This document shows, piece after piece, positions 33,964 to 47,100 of a DNA stretch of 64,000 nucleotides; position 1 is the first letter of the stretch, and the number at the start of each line of letters is the position of its first letter. The translations under genes and the position numbers were made by a program. This stretch comes from Phytophthora colocasiae (taxonomy: Eukaryota; Oomycota; Peronosporomycetes; Peronosporales; Peronosporaceae), in the NCBI GenBank assembly GCA_018806915.1, contig JAGKQI010000076.1, positions 124,001 to 188,000 of the forward strand. The letters are read 5' to 3'. The notes beneath the pieces are model-generated. The model saw nothing but the letters and a program-made list of their open reading frames with translations. It ran no database searches and was not told where the DNA came from.

Positions 33964-36015
33964 CAACTATAATACTTGTTCAAGACTTGGGCTTCAGGTT
34001 GTTGCAGTGGAGTCCACTGTGGACGGTCCACTGGACCGCCTCCAGCCTTTCCGTTGCCCGCTCGTCAGAGAAGGGCGTGCTGGACATGTACGCAACAACT
34101 CGTAGGAGTTTGCTGCTCTCTATAGGTCATTTATTGGAACAAAAGGGACTATACCTCTTGTTCTCTATACGGTATCATTTGGATAGTGTACTCATTTTTT
34201 GCGGAGAGTCCTGAAGGTGACAGTACCGGTAGTGGTAAGAAAGCACGTGGCTCGATGGTCTTGACGATGGTTGGCTTTGTTGAGCTACCATCATTTATTG
34301 ACATCGTGGCCTTGCTCACCAAATGTGCGGGTTGCTCGAACAAATGGCTCGAAAATGTGCGGGCCACACTTGACGTGCATTTGTGAGACCGTATCCCGGG
34401 CCCATCCGTTTTCACTTCAACGAGGTTGAGGCTCCACCTGTGTTCGAGCTGACCCTGATCAAAGCTTGCATCGGGCTAGTGCTGATAGTCAGCACGATGA
34501 CCAGCAGCTAGCAGCACGTCATAAGTCTTGGTTGTTCCTAACCCATTCAGAATATTGTACATGTATTATATGAAGCCGCCTCTACGGCAAGGACGGCAGG
34601 CAGTTGAACAAGATAGGGCCCGCAATGTGCGTCGCGGCGCGCGAACCAAATCATCAGGCGGCCGGAAAGAAGTGGCGAGAGCACGAAAACTCTTCCCAAG
34701 CAGTGCTTGAAGTAGGTTGGATCCGCCGATTGTGAGTCAAATCGTGATCAAAAGCAAAATGTTTTAGCAGTCCCTGTGGGATGAAGCCGAGGGGTAAGCG
34801 GGATTTCCTACGCGTATTACCAGCCAAGACTTTGCGATGAAAGAGTTCCAGGGCTGCTTTGCAATTTGAGTTAGTCTGGCCTGGAACTCCCCGTTTCAGG
34901 CCGGGGACTCATATCTCTGCACAACCTTGTTCGGCTCGTTTGTCGGGTACCGCGCCTGCTCTCGGATTGTAGTGCAACCGCGCTCAAGCGTCGATATCGC
35001 CTCGTTTGCGATGGGACTGCAATGTGCACGCACTGCATACACATTGCAGTCGGCCATCGCGCTGTGGGTGTAGAAATCCTGTCGACGAGCGAGCAGCTTG
35101 TGGCCGACCAAGCCAACGATCCTCGGAGACATGAAGGTGTTCTTCGACGTCTAGAACGAAGTCGTCTTGGGGTGAGCAATACGGGCGATATACAACGATG
35201 ATATCTGCGACGATGCTATCCATACGAAACGGTAAAACTTTTCGGTAGGGAATTACCAGTGAAAACCTGCCAATAGAGGCGGCAAATATACTTTATGTCA
35301 GAAAATGAGCGCTGTAGAGTCTACACACAGTTTGAGTTCTTATGCCAGCATTTGTATGGCCGATATCAGGCCATTGCAGCAGCCTTCGTGAATCTCGCTG
35401 CTTTACGAATCTACGTGTTGCGCGATTCCGCCTGTCCTGTCGAGATACATGTACATGTATTAGGTTTCGCCTTGGCCGAGCTGTATTACAAGCAACAGAA
35501 ACAAGCAGCCCCCAAACACCCAGCAATTGCAGCTGCTTTTCAATCACAGCGACTGCCAACGAGAAGCGCTCGGCGACTAGAGCGTCTAGGGCAACGAGCC
35601 CTCCAAATTTCATCCTTTGCCCGCTCTAGCTCGGGATCGGCGCCAAATATTGGGGATCCCCTTCAAGCGAAAACGGCAACAACTCGGGGCGCCGAAACTG
35701 CCTTGCTAGAAGTCCATGACAGTCCGCAGCAGCGTCGCAGCGTGGCATGTTTCGCTAGATTTCACTATACTTGTCTTTTTTGGCTTGGTTTCACTATGCC
35801 GCGACCGTTTTTCAGGCAGATCAGCGCTCTCTCTGTAAAACATTCCCGGCCACAGGAGACGAGTCTTTCGGGCAGCCAGCTGTCCGATGCCTGCAAAGAA
35901 GTGACGCGTCAAGTGGAGCAAAGGCGACGAGCACTCGAGCCCTTCGAGCTCACTTCGCATTTTGCCTGCCATTCGGTCGCTCCGTTTCCTACGTTAGTTC
36001 ATATCCTTTGCCACC
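33964..36015. other. Intergenic, nothing firmly supported
   Basis: There is a short inverted repeat at 34008-34040 (TGGAGTCCACTG with GTCCACTGGAC-like partners). An open frame of 255 codons (35295-36062) runs into the following gene out of frame and has no recognisable domain. No repeat family was identified. Confidence 0.4.
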
Positions 36016-36399
36016 ATGACCCAAGTGGAGATCCGCGGTGCCAGCCCCATCGGCAGCCCTAGCAGTCCCAGCGCCATGGCGTCGCCCTGGACCAAGGACG
36101 GCACCTATATCATCGAGGCTACTCGCAAGGCGCACGCCTGCTGCAAGTCGTGCGACGCTACCATTGAAGCCGGGCGCCTGCGCGTGGGCGTCGTGTACCA
36201 GCACCGCAACGGCTTCGTGTGCATCAACTGGCACCACGTCGAGTGCTACAAGGCGGTGCGTCAGATCCCGCTGCAGTGTCTTGAGGGCTTCAACGACCTC
36301 GACCCGCAGCAGCAGAAGGTGGTCGAGAGCTACCACCTTGTCGAGAGCGAGCCGCAGCATTACCTGCCTGTGCGTGAAGCCCACACCTGCTCGGCATGA
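36016..36399 (+). CDS. PARP-type zinc finger protein (127 aa)
   Basis: The ATG lies in a strong context (CCACCATGA). Residues 30-85 form a PARP-type finger: KSCD with CCKSC at the first ligand pair and INWHHVECY at the second (Cys-x2-Cys, His-x2-Cys). It is followed by LQCLEGFNDLDPQQQKVV, the helix usually seen after this finger. Such fingers bind nicked or broken DNA in PARP1 and DNA ligase III. Here there is no catalytic domain, so it is a stand-alone finger protein of unknown partner. Single exon; codon use is GC-rich, unlike the surrounding repeats. Confidence 0.8.
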   Translation: MTQVEIRGASPIGSPSSPSAMASPWTKDGTYIIEATRKAHACCKSCDATIEAGRLRVGVVYQHRNGFVCINWHHVECYKAVRQIPLQCLEGFNDLDPQQQKVVESYHLVESEPQHYLPVREAHTCSA

Positions 36400-37035
36400 A
36401 ACAGCAGCAGCACGGCCTCCTACTTTTTTGTATGTTCGTATCCCCGCAAGTTTTTTTTGACGTGGTGGCCTACACAGAGCCTACCATCGATGATTCCCCT
36501 GCGCAAAGCTGCCCAAAGAGGCAGGTATAGCAAAGCGCATCGTAGTTGGCGCACCTATTTAAGAAGTACTAGTTAGTAGTATCAATATGAACCCACATCT
36601 GTCCAAACTCAAGAACTTGCTTGCTCTAGGCTACTGTGCATGAAAACGTTGCGTACGCACACACGGTACTGTAACTAAGCATTGCCAGCGTGATCTTTAG
36701 TCTTATCAAAGGTGCTGATGCGCAATCGTTTATCCGTGGTGGCTCACCGCGTTCTTACTATCCTTTGACAACATGTCATCGCTCCCCACATTACAGCATA
36801 GCGCGTCTGGCAAGTATGTTTCCAATACAATAATGAATAATAGCAGTACACATACGGTTGTGCGGGGTGCCTTGTCAACGTACAAATCCTCTTCCTGATT
36901 ATTCCTAGTTTTTCCACTAAATACAGTTCTTTTTACATAAATCGGAGTAAATTTGGACTGTCTATTGTTATCCGTCGAGGCAGTCCGGAGAATTATACCA
37001 GAGGTGAGGAGAAAGTTGACTCGCTTCCTACCACC
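36400..37035. other. Intergenic between zinc finger genes
   Basis: This presumably holds the 3' end of the PARP finger gene and the promoter of the TAZ gene. I see no clear oomycete initiator box. A minus-strand frame of 109 codons here overlaps the TAZ start and looks spurious. Confidence 0.4.
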
Positions 37036-37624
37036 ATGGACGTGCAGATGGAGGATCACGGCAACTCGTCACACGAGGAAAAGTTCCGTGTGTACAATGA
37101 GGCGCTAGTCCACGCATCCACGTGTCCCGAGTCCAAGTGTGAGGCGCTCAATGGCCGCTGCCACAAGGTCAAGGCCAGCATCGACCACTTTGTACGCTGC
37201 TACGGCCCGCGCCGTAAAAGCTCCCCCATTGAGAGGTACAGTACAGCTTCTCCTCATCATAACGCTGTTGTTTTGAGTTTTAACACTTTTATTTAGCTGT
37301 GAAATGTGCTCCAAGATCTGGGGCTTGCTCTGCTTCCACGCCAAGACGTGTCAGACGCCACTGGGTCAACGCTGCGCCGTCTCCCAGTGTGACTACTTGC
37401 GGGAGAAGATCACGCGCAAGCGTGAGAGCGACAGACGCGAGCTGCAGGAGGCCAAGGCCAAGATACAAGTAAAGTTCGAGGAATGGCCTGTCGAGAGACG
37501 TATAGCACAGGTGGAGATTGACAGGCAGCAGGTACTCCAGCTCATAGCCGATATTCGAGCGGGTAAGGCGCGTCAACCTCAGATGGTACAAGCTCAGCAG
37601 CAGCCCATGATGTCTATGGGCTGA
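37036..37624 (+). CDS. TAZ-type zinc finger protein with C-terminal coiled coil (175 aa)
   Basis: Exons 37036-37235 and 37297-37624 are joined by a 61-bp GT-AG intron (phase 2). The ATG is in a CCACCATGG context. The spliced protein has the spacing of a TAZ finger: HASTCPESKCEALNGRCHKVK, DHFVRC, ESCEMCSKIW, CFHAKTC, then CAVSQCDYL. The three His/Cys clusters each bind one zinc in CBP/p300-type TAZ domains, which dock transactivation domains. A charged helix (ITRKRESDRRELQEAKAKIQ) and a Gln/Met-rich tail follow. No acetyltransferase domain is present, so it is likely a small transcription adaptor; that role is inference. Confidence 0.85.
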
Positions 37625-38156
37625 GAAGCAAGGAAAACAGTACTCTGCAGGATTTATGCTACGTCGGAAGTCTGGCCGTTTTGATCATCTGACCTTGACG
37701 GTGCTGCATTTTTTGACCAAGTTGCAGTTGTGACAGGGGTGACGACGTACGGGTTGGTCTGCAGGTCTTGCGAATGGAATGTTATTTGCTTTTTTATATT
37801 TTGTGCTGTTGTTATCTTTGATTTGGTTGTTGTTGGCCAGGAGATCGTGTTTCTCTCTGAAAGTGGATGTCTTCGCACTGTATGAGAGCATGCGGAATCA
37901 ATTCTGGAGTTGCAATGATGCAGTGATGTCAAGCAGGTGTGCAAATGTGGCGGCGGTTGTGGGATGAAGAGGCGACACTTGACCAAAACGTCCGACGCCA
38001 ATATTGGGCAAGTAACGAACGGAGGCCCTTCCGTTTTCACAGCCAAGTCGAGAGACGTCACTTACGGCTGCAATCGCTTGTGAACCATAACGTTGGGGTC
38101 AAGGAAGTGTGACTGACGCACCTGTGGTCTGTCTGTTGAACTACGAACAGGAAAAA
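37625..38156. other. Intergenic with a weak minus-strand ORF
   Basis: A 135-codon minus-strand frame (38061-37654) has scattered Cys and His but no recognisable domain, and an overlapping frame ends with RRHPCHNCNLVKKC. I do not regard either as established. Confidence 0.3.
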
Positions 38157-41100
38157 ATGACTGCGATCTATCGCGTTGGAGAGAGGGTGGATGGCTTGTA
38201 CGATGAAAACACTGACGATATGTGGTACCCAGGGCGAATACGATCCGTTCATCTAAGTGAGGCTACCTTTGAGGTAATTTATGACGACGGAGAAGTGGAG
38301 ATGCATGTTCGACAGGAATTCCTTCGCCAGCATGTGACTGGTACCATTTGCGTTGGAACGCGCGTGCTATGCCGATACGACGGCGGAGAAGAGTTTTACC
38401 CCGGTCAAGTTTCGGACGTACAGGAGGATGGACGATATACTATTGCGTATGATGATGGAGAAGTGGAGGAAGACGTACCACTAGAGCATATCATGGAGCC
38501 CGCGGAAAAAGACGAGGGAAAGCAAGAACCAGAGGAGAAAGAAGAGGTACAATTACCCAATAACGCCATGGATGACCAACCAGAGCATCAGCAACAGGCG
38601 GAACAGGAGGAAATCGAAAATGGAGATCATTATGACAAAATTGCAGATAATAACTCGGGCATGGAGCAGGAAAACGAAGGAAATCAAGACAACGAGAGGG
38701 ACAAGGCAGCAGATAACGGTCCAGCGGGGAGGATTCACCCAGCTATCCCGCCTTCCAGTTATGAAGAATCACCTCGGTCTAGCGATCAAGCTGACGATCG
38801 TCCTGACGCAACACCTGTGGCAGTCTCAACTGAGCGTGCGTACATCATTGAATCGCTTCAGTTGCTGGAGAAACGTCTTGGTGATGCAGCCTCTACAAAA
38901 TCCGTTCTGTCAACTTTGGTGAAGCAGATGCGCGCGTACCCTCAGGTAACGGCCGACTTGGTGCATGAACGCGATGGCGAGCGCTTGCTCATTGATTCAC
39001 TCAAGTTTCATCAATCGCATGCAGTTATTCAGTGCTACGGCTGCGTCCTGCTGAGGAGACTCTGCTTTTTGTGTGTGAAAAGCACCCACTACCTGCTACA
39101 CAATGGGATTGTAGAGTTAGTGATTCAAGCTATGAACGCGTTTGCAGAGGATGCGATTCTCCAAGCCTCTGCGTGTGGGGCTCTGGCTGTATTTACAAGG
39201 GTACACGCTGGTTTGAACATACTCATTGAGTTTCAAGTGGCGCAGCTGGTACTATCTACTCTCATTTATCACAAAACCTACAGTGTTCACACTCGGCAAG
39301 TACATTATTACGCGTGTGAAGGTAAAATGTCGAATACGGAGAAATTTTGTGGATGCTGTGAGGTTTTAACTGCTGTTGCTGTATGTTTGTAATTAGTTTT
39401 GCTGGAGCTCTGCGAATTGGATGATCTCCAGACGTTGAATTTACTTTGTGGCGAGCAGGAGGAAGATTTTACAGGCGACATGTCTCCAATTTCCCTCCTC
39501 CTCTTTCTGTTGCGTCAAGGTCTATCTCTCGATGACAAGAAAGCTTGCTGTGCAGTTGGCAGCTTACTTATGTGGTACGCCTAAAACGTTAGCTCTTTGA
39601 TCGTCCATTTCTGAAACTAATGTGCATCTCGCTTCAGTTTGGCAGCTAGCGGCCGACGTGCTGCAGCATTGATATTGAGTCTAAACGGATTAGCAGAGCT
39701 TTCAACCGTAATGGCAAGGTATCCAACTGAGCCAAGTATTCAGAAATACTCGGCTGCTGCATCCAAGCAGATTGCTATGTGCAGTGTCCGACAATCGCCA
39801 ACGAAGAGAATCAAGGATACAGCCACTGAGATCTTACGAGAAGCTGAGTCGATCGAAAGCACCCCCAGAGAGCCATTGCCAAAAAAGAGGCCGTCTCGAC
39901 GATCTACTAACACCGGGAAGCGAAAGAGCATTCCGTCGTCAGGTTATGGGGCTGCAGCGAATTCATCACGCGGTTCAGCTATTAACTCTAGTACTTCTTA
40001 TCGAGGCAATCAAGCTTTCTCCAAGGTCGCGTCTCCGTATAGTCAAATGGCTTCCGGATTTGGTGGTGATATGAACTCGTACAATTATCCGGTGTCAGCA
40101 CCTCAACAACCAAGTAGCTTAGTTATTCTCGATGGAGGTATCGGCATGGACAGCGGTTTTGGTTCTACCAACAACCACAGACGACTTTCCAAAGAGGACC
40201 GACAATCCGAGCTATTCGACGCTTATGGCATCCACGAGATCCCCAATGGAAGGCCTTACGGGACGAAGCGAGCGCAATTGAGAGCTCATCTGGCATCAGC
40301 AGAGACAACTTGGGCGACACCCCAGCACCGTATTCCCTCGTCCATGAAACCATACTCCAGTAGATCAGAGCATTTAGACCATGGTCGCGCGTATTCACAT
40401 CAGGATTCCAGCCGGCATCATAGGTGGGATTTTGACACAGAAGAGCACCAGGATTCGGTTTTTGAGGCAGAACCAAGGCAACCGCGAGGCGGAAAGCGGA
40501 AGAAGAAAAATCCAAGTGTTCGAACTGCGTTCCAAGTGAAACTCGAGAACGAGAACCAGCTTCGAGTCTCTAGAGAAGCACGTTCTCCTTACCCCTCACC
40601 TCAACGGTTAGGTGCCGCTACGAAGAGAGCCGCAAAAGCACGTCACAAGCGAATAGCTGCTACTGGTCATTCCTCTAAGGCTGCGAAATCAACCAGTGCT
40701 TCGTCCGAGTCACTGAACGAATACGCCACGCAGCTATTCCAAGATAGCGCTTCTCGAGGGGGAACGCATTTCCCTGCAAGATCCAGACTGACTCCACGAG
40801 AGAAGGAAGAGATCCGAGAGCGAGAGCGGCTAAGTTTTGCTGAAAAGCTTCACAAAATGATTGATAAGGCCAAGTCGACGCTGGCAAGTAGCAATACAAT
40901 GGATTCGATGCCGTTCCCACCGAAATCTAGCAAAGCATCTAGAAAAATGCCCATGGAAAAGCGCCCACTGTCGGAAAGAACACGTGCCTTGGTTAGCACT
41001 CCAAAGGAAGTCGAGAAAGAGGTGTTAACGCCACGAGAAACAGCAGAGACAAGACCTGCGAAACCCACATCCAGGACGTCTAAGCGCAGTGAATCTTCCT

Positions 41101-44100
41101 CTGTTCCTGTGGTGCCACGCCCAAAACCCACCATTACGCGAAGTGTTGTGACTCCGAAGTCTACTACAGATACAAGGTCTCGAGGGGGTAAGACAACTAA
41201 GGCTGCTCCGACAAAAACTGCTGAAAAGGCTCAGGTTGAGAAACCTAAAGAGACTGCCGTGAAGTCTATACCAGTCGAAGCTACCCCAGTTGCCAATATT
41301 TTAGAAGTTGATGGACCGCATCCTGATAAGGCCCTCGACCAACCAGTCGAGGAGGTTGATGTGGCACAAGAAGCTGGGCCTACCATTCCGGTCGATCCAG
41401 AGGCTTCATGCCCTAATGTTGCTGTCGAGATGAAGACTGAAGCAGTTCCATCGAATGCAGTTAGTGAACAACCGGCTGAACCAACTCCTCTCGAAAACAG
41501 GACTGTCGTGCTTACTGATGAAAGCAGCAATGAACTACCTAGGATTGATGCTGCAGTGGATGACGCGGCTACCGTAGTACAAACGGAGACTCCCGATGCT
41601 TCTGTTTCTCCACCGCAAGCCGTGGAAGCAGCCGTCGCACCAGAGCTTACGGCAGACGCCCCCGGGCTTTCAGAAGACAGTGCAGACCGACAAACTCTAT
41701 TGGAAGAGCCAAGCGCAGTAACAGAGCCTACCGTTGACTTGCTAAGTGGAGGAAATGCGGCTGTCGATGCCATGTACGGAGATGCCTTCAATGAGTTTGA
41801 TGATAATGGAGGCGAAGATGAATACATGACAGTGGAGGGTGAGACCGAACCTGATGATACCCACACGCCAGCTCCAGAAAGCTCCGATCTGAAGGGTAAT
41901 CCGATGCAGGAGAGCAAAAGCGGCGAAGCTCTGTACGATGACTATGATGAATTTGACGAGGACGAGCCACCTCAAGATAAGGATGTCGAAGTGGAAGATA
42001 ATCCCGTGGAAGTTGCTGCTGCTGAGATCACTACCCCGCTGACAGCGACTGAGCCAGATCCAGTTGAGAATGTACCCGAGGGTGAAGGTGAAGCAGAAAC
42101 CCCTTCCGTTGTAGCTGAGCACTCTGATTCAGTTTTTCCTGGTGGAAACGGTGGTGACGTTGATGCTGAGCCATCCGAAAGTAAACCTGAAGCAAGGAAT
42201 GAGCCTCAACCCGAAGTGCCAAGCAATGACAATGCACCAGGAAATCCACGACATGATTTTGAACCTGTTGTTGACAGTACCGAAGATCAGGAATCCGTGA
42301 ACTTGGACACTGTATCTTTAACTGTACCAAGCGATGAAAATGCTGCAGACGGTGATCCCTATTCAAACCCAGTCGATGATCCTGACAAAATAGACGGTGC
42401 CACGGAAAGTGCTCCGGATGAAGGGACTCGCGAAAACGTTGGCACAGAACCCGATACAGATGCTGAGCTAACCGAAGCCGAGGGTGCAGCGGAAAATGCT
42501 GAAACAAGAGCCCAATTGGAAGGTGAAACCTCAGAATCTAGACTTCTGAACGAGGCAATTGTTTCAGTCGATATTACGACTGAAGAAACAAATGTAAATC
42601 CAGTCCAACCTCAGCAGGACGAGGAGGACAAGGCAGGTATCACTCCACAGCAAGATGCGCTTCAGATGAGTGACGAGGCTGCAACTTCAATAGAGCAAGA
42701 CGATGACGCGAAGAAACTGACCGCAGATAACTCCGTTGCCAGTGTTCAGTCGGCTGTGTACGATGAAGACAACTTTGACGATGAGGTTAAACTCGAAGAA
42801 ACAGATCCAAACGAAGCAGGTAATGTCGCTGCAGCTGAGGAGGTAGCTCAAGTGGCAGAACCGCAGCAAGAAGATAAATTGCCCGATACGGCACCAAATC
42901 CTGAACCAATTGCTGCAGTCAGTAATGACCCTGAGAACGAATCGAAGGTGCTAGTTGCTAATAGTTCCGAGCTCAGTGTGTCTGCTGCGTATGATGACGA
43001 TGGTTTTGAGGATGGAGCACAAGAAGATTCACAGGCTGATGCTTCAGAGAATAAAGCACCCGAACAAGAACCAAGCGTTGATGAAAAGCCGAATAGTGTT
43101 GTGGTAGATGCACTGCTCGAGGCTGACGTTGGTGATAACCCCATTGCCGCAGAGCCCAACTGCGACGGTGTCCAAGAGGAACAAGCACCAGAGAATGAAG
43201 CTCCAACGGCAGCATCAGCCCCTGAAGATGAAGCGACAATGGCGATAACACCAGAATCCGCGCCTGAGATAGTGGACGTGGCTTCCGACCTCACCCCAGA
43301 ATCGGGAGTCATTGCTGAGCCTTCTGTAGTAACAGTGAGCAAGTCTCCTGACTCACTTGTCCAAGAGGAGGATGAGGAAAATGTTCAAGAACCAGCGAAT
43401 GTGGACGCTGAGAAAGATGGTGCTGGGCAAGTGAATGATAATGTTGGAAGTGCTAATGAGGGCGACTCTGTACTCACTCCAGAACCTGATATTGATGAGA
43501 GCCCTGCTCCTACCTCTACTGAAGAAACTGTCACTGATCCTTCACCTACAGCTGATACTCTGGAAGATGAAACTTCCGAGAGCAATACATTGACGGATGC
43601 TACACCCGCACAAGATGAGGCTAAAATTTCTGAGATCGCCATACCATCGGAGCCTGTAGAAGCACAAAATGATGATGAAGGCAGTGAGCAGCCTGCTAGT
43701 TACGATGATGACAACTTCGTGCCAAATGTGGAAAATGTGGAGCCTGATCTAGTTGCAAAGGAGGCCACTGATGAAGGCTTGGAGGACATAGTGTCAGAGA
43801 TTCCGTCGTCCGGGCAACAGGGTAACGATGTTGGAGAGTCTCCCACTGCTGCCGTAGACAATGAAGACGGCGCAGCTAAGGAAGAGGAAACACCACCTGA
43901 AGGTAACCTGGAAGAATTAAGCCACCCAAAACAGGCAGAGGAAGATGCAGCCGAGTCGAGTATTGTACTGGGTAAACCTGACGATTATGCATCAGATTTC
44001 GTCTCTGAGGCTGGAAATCCGTCCGAAAATGAGGAAGACCATGTTGAGGCACCTATTGAGAACGAGCCTGCCGTAGATCCTGAATCTGATGAAGTAGTTG

Positions 44101-47100
44101 ATTTCGTGCCAGCAATAGAGTCGTCTGGAGCTGAGATAACCGCTACTCCAGCAATACAACCTGATGACCAGGATGTCTCGGTTTCGCCTGATGATGAAAG
44201 TCTTAAGGCAGACAGCGCTGCGGATGCGCCTCAAGCTGAAAGGATACCAGACCCTGGTGTTGAATCAGATATCGAAGTTGAGTCCACTAATTCTGCTACA
44301 GGTTTTAGCCAAGATGCAGGTACTACAGAGGAAGCAAGAGAAGAACTCGCTTCAGAGTCTGAACAGCGTCCAAGTGATATCGTTTCTACTGACATCCCTG
44401 CAGAGCCATCATCGGTAGATGATACAACCGAGTACGATGCAGAATTTGACGACACTGAGAATGATGACACTCCACTGAAGGATGACACACCTGAAAATGG
44501 TCCTATTCAGAACGAAATTGGTGCCAACAACGAAGTCGCGCCAGAGTATGGCAATGCTGAATTTGACGACACTGAGAATGATGCAGTTGTATTGAAGAAA
44601 GAAAACGAGCCTATTCTGAACGAAATTGATGTCACCGAGGAAGCCACATCTGGAGACAATATCGGTGGTACTGCGACTGATGAAGCTGCAGACCAACTTA
44701 CGGATGAGCAAACGGCCAATGAAAATACCAATGAATCCGTTGCTGAGGAGGTGAATGAACCGACTACTGGTTCCACAGTAGCGGATGCCGATGAACCAAC
44801 TTTAGCTAATGTGGATCTAGAACTTAGCAATCCAACAGCTACAGAAGCAGACGTGGACCTAACCGTAGCGAGTGTGGATCTGGACCCGCCAGTCACGGAA
44901 GAAGCTAAAACTGAAGCTAACGTAGATGCCTCACAATACGAGGAAGACTTTCCTGACGAGACCTCACCGGAGACCCAGGATACCGAGCCAATCTCTACCA
45001 GTGTTGAAGCTGCTGACAGTGCTAACACTCCAACTGAAACTGAGGCTGTTTCCATCGAGGCTAATCCGGACAACGACGAAAATGCCAGTGAATTATTACA
45101 GTCAGCAAGTGATGAAGTCGCAGTTCCTGGTCTCCCGAAGGATGAGTTGTACGACGATGGTTTTGACGACAATGATTATTCTAATCCGATTGAAACCAGT
45201 TCTATTACAGATGGAGACCGAGCCACTAATGGGGCTGACTCCACTCTTGAAGGCAATACGGATGCAACTCTAGATAAATCTAACGCGAAGGTTGAAGAGA
45301 CCGATGCTGCAGACACACTAGAGGTACAACCAACAGAGGTGCCTGCGCAAAGTGATTCTCTGGAGTCAGAACCTGTAAGTTTTGGGGAAGTCAAATCTGT
45401 ACCGATGGAACCAGAGACCGCACCGGTGGAGGTCGAGGTTGAAGACTCTGCATCAATGGAACTAGAGACTGTAGGAGTGGAGCCTCCGCCAATGGAATCT
45501 GAGGTTTCGACCCCCATGATTGAAACGAACGAGTTTGGTGGTAATGAGTTAGAGACTGGCGAGCCAGATGCTCTTCGACATGAAGTCGTCGAACCTGTCA
45601 CAGTGCAGTCCGAAGCGGAAAGTGTAGAAGTTAACGTTGTCGAGTCTGAAGGTGTCGAATTGGCAGCTGATCCACGTGAGAACACATTAACTACGGCTTC
45701 TCTCGATGCGGATCCGGAGACTGTTGAACGTTCACCTTTAGAATCCGAAACTGCGGCCATTGCTTCTGCTCCAGAAGGTCAGGAAGAGAGAAAAGTTACA
45801 GACCCTTCTGCGGAACATCAGGATGCTGGCCAAGAAGAACTTCTGTCAGAGCCCTCGGAAGTGTCAACTCCAATTGAGAACAAAAGTGATGCTACAGAGG
45901 TACCCGTCAAAACTGAGGTGGAAACTCCAATAGAGGATGGGAGTGCTACAGGCGAGGAGGCTAAGGAAGACGCACCACTGGAAGAGAAGGTATTAATTGA
46001 AGAGGTTGCTGTAGACCAGCACCAAGATGAAGTACCTTTGGAGGATACCACAAGTGCTCTAGTCGAATCGCCGCCAGCTGAAAATCCTGTCGAAGCAGCC
46101 ACAGACGAACAGGAACAGCCCGCTCAGTCAGAGGCAGAGCATACACCTGGACCTGGTCTTGTAAGCTCTGAAGATGCTTATCTAGCGGATGATAATTCCG
46201 GTGGCGCGGTCGATTCCGCTGATGGGGTTTCTCAAGAGAATCAAGAAGCTGTAGCTGAGTCTTCAACTATAGGTGACACCGATCAAGTCAAAGAGGGACA
46301 TATCGAAGCAACAGTTGAGCCATCGGAGACACCGAAACCAACAGAAGCGATCTCAGAGCCCTCTAACGATGCACAGCCTATTGTCGAGGGCCAGCAGGTT
46401 TCAGACGAACCTGACTACGCAGAAGATGACGAGACCTATGAGGTACAGTCAATTGTCCACAAGGTTTCAATCGATCCTTCTCAAGAGGATCACCAAGTAG
46501 GAGCTGAGTCTCCGAATGGTGTGGTCAAGAGTGACACCGCTCAAGGTAACGAGGACACTGACGAAACAACATCTGAGGCAATAGAGACACCAGAACCAAC
46601 AGAAGCAATCGTAGAGTTTACTCACAAGGAGCAGCGAACTGCCGAGGACGAGGCTTCAGACGAAACTGACTATGCAGAAGATGATACGATGGAAGATGAA
46701 TCACTCAAGGATGACAGCAAAATAGCGGAAGAATTTACGGGTGTGGAAAACATCGGACTATTACCGCAAGGGCCAGCAGTTCAGGAGAGTGCAAACGTTC
46801 CTGAAGCTGACGAGTTGGCAATTGAAAGCGAGTTGCCAGAGCCGGATCAAACTGTTGCCAGCAGTGAAGGGCCTAAAACTGAGGATCAGTACGACGACGA
46901 TGAGGGGTACAACGAATTTGATGATCAGGAGAATGATTCGCCCCCGACTGTCGAGGCCCCTGCACCTGCTACTACTGCCGTCACTAAAGCACCAGCTACC
47001 GAAGAAGAATATGATGAGTATGAGAATGACGAGTATGGAGACGAAGAGAAGCCGTCCGAGACTCCACTCATCGCTCCCAATGTTGCAACTTCAACACTTC

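Noticed and set aside
29493..33971. Longer hAT inverted ends beginning with TATAG
   Set aside because: They extend the symmetry, but no target duplication lies outside them, whereas CTTCGCC flanks the CAGTGTTGCC ends.
35295..36062. 255-codon plus-strand ORF before the PARP finger gene
   Set aside because: It overlaps the start of the zinc finger gene out of frame, has no recognisable domain, and its last third is clearly a shadow of that gene. A real upstream gene is possible but not supported.
35989..36384. 131-codon minus-strand ORF
   Set aside because: Antisense shadow of the PARP finger gene caused by its GC-rich codon use.
36730..37059. 109-codon minus-strand ORF
   Set aside because: Overlaps the start codon of the well-supported TAZ gene and has no family resemblance.
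37654..38061. 135-codon minus-strand ORF with Cys/His residues
   Set aside because: The spacing fits no zinc finger that I know, and overlapping frames are equally open.
41231..41917. Long Ser-rich minus-strand ORFs under the giant gene (also at 42848-43342, 44507-45172 and 45176-45760)
   Set aside because: They are antisense shadows of acidic Glu/Asp/Pro/Thr codons; Ser/Thr/Val low complexity is the expected mirror.
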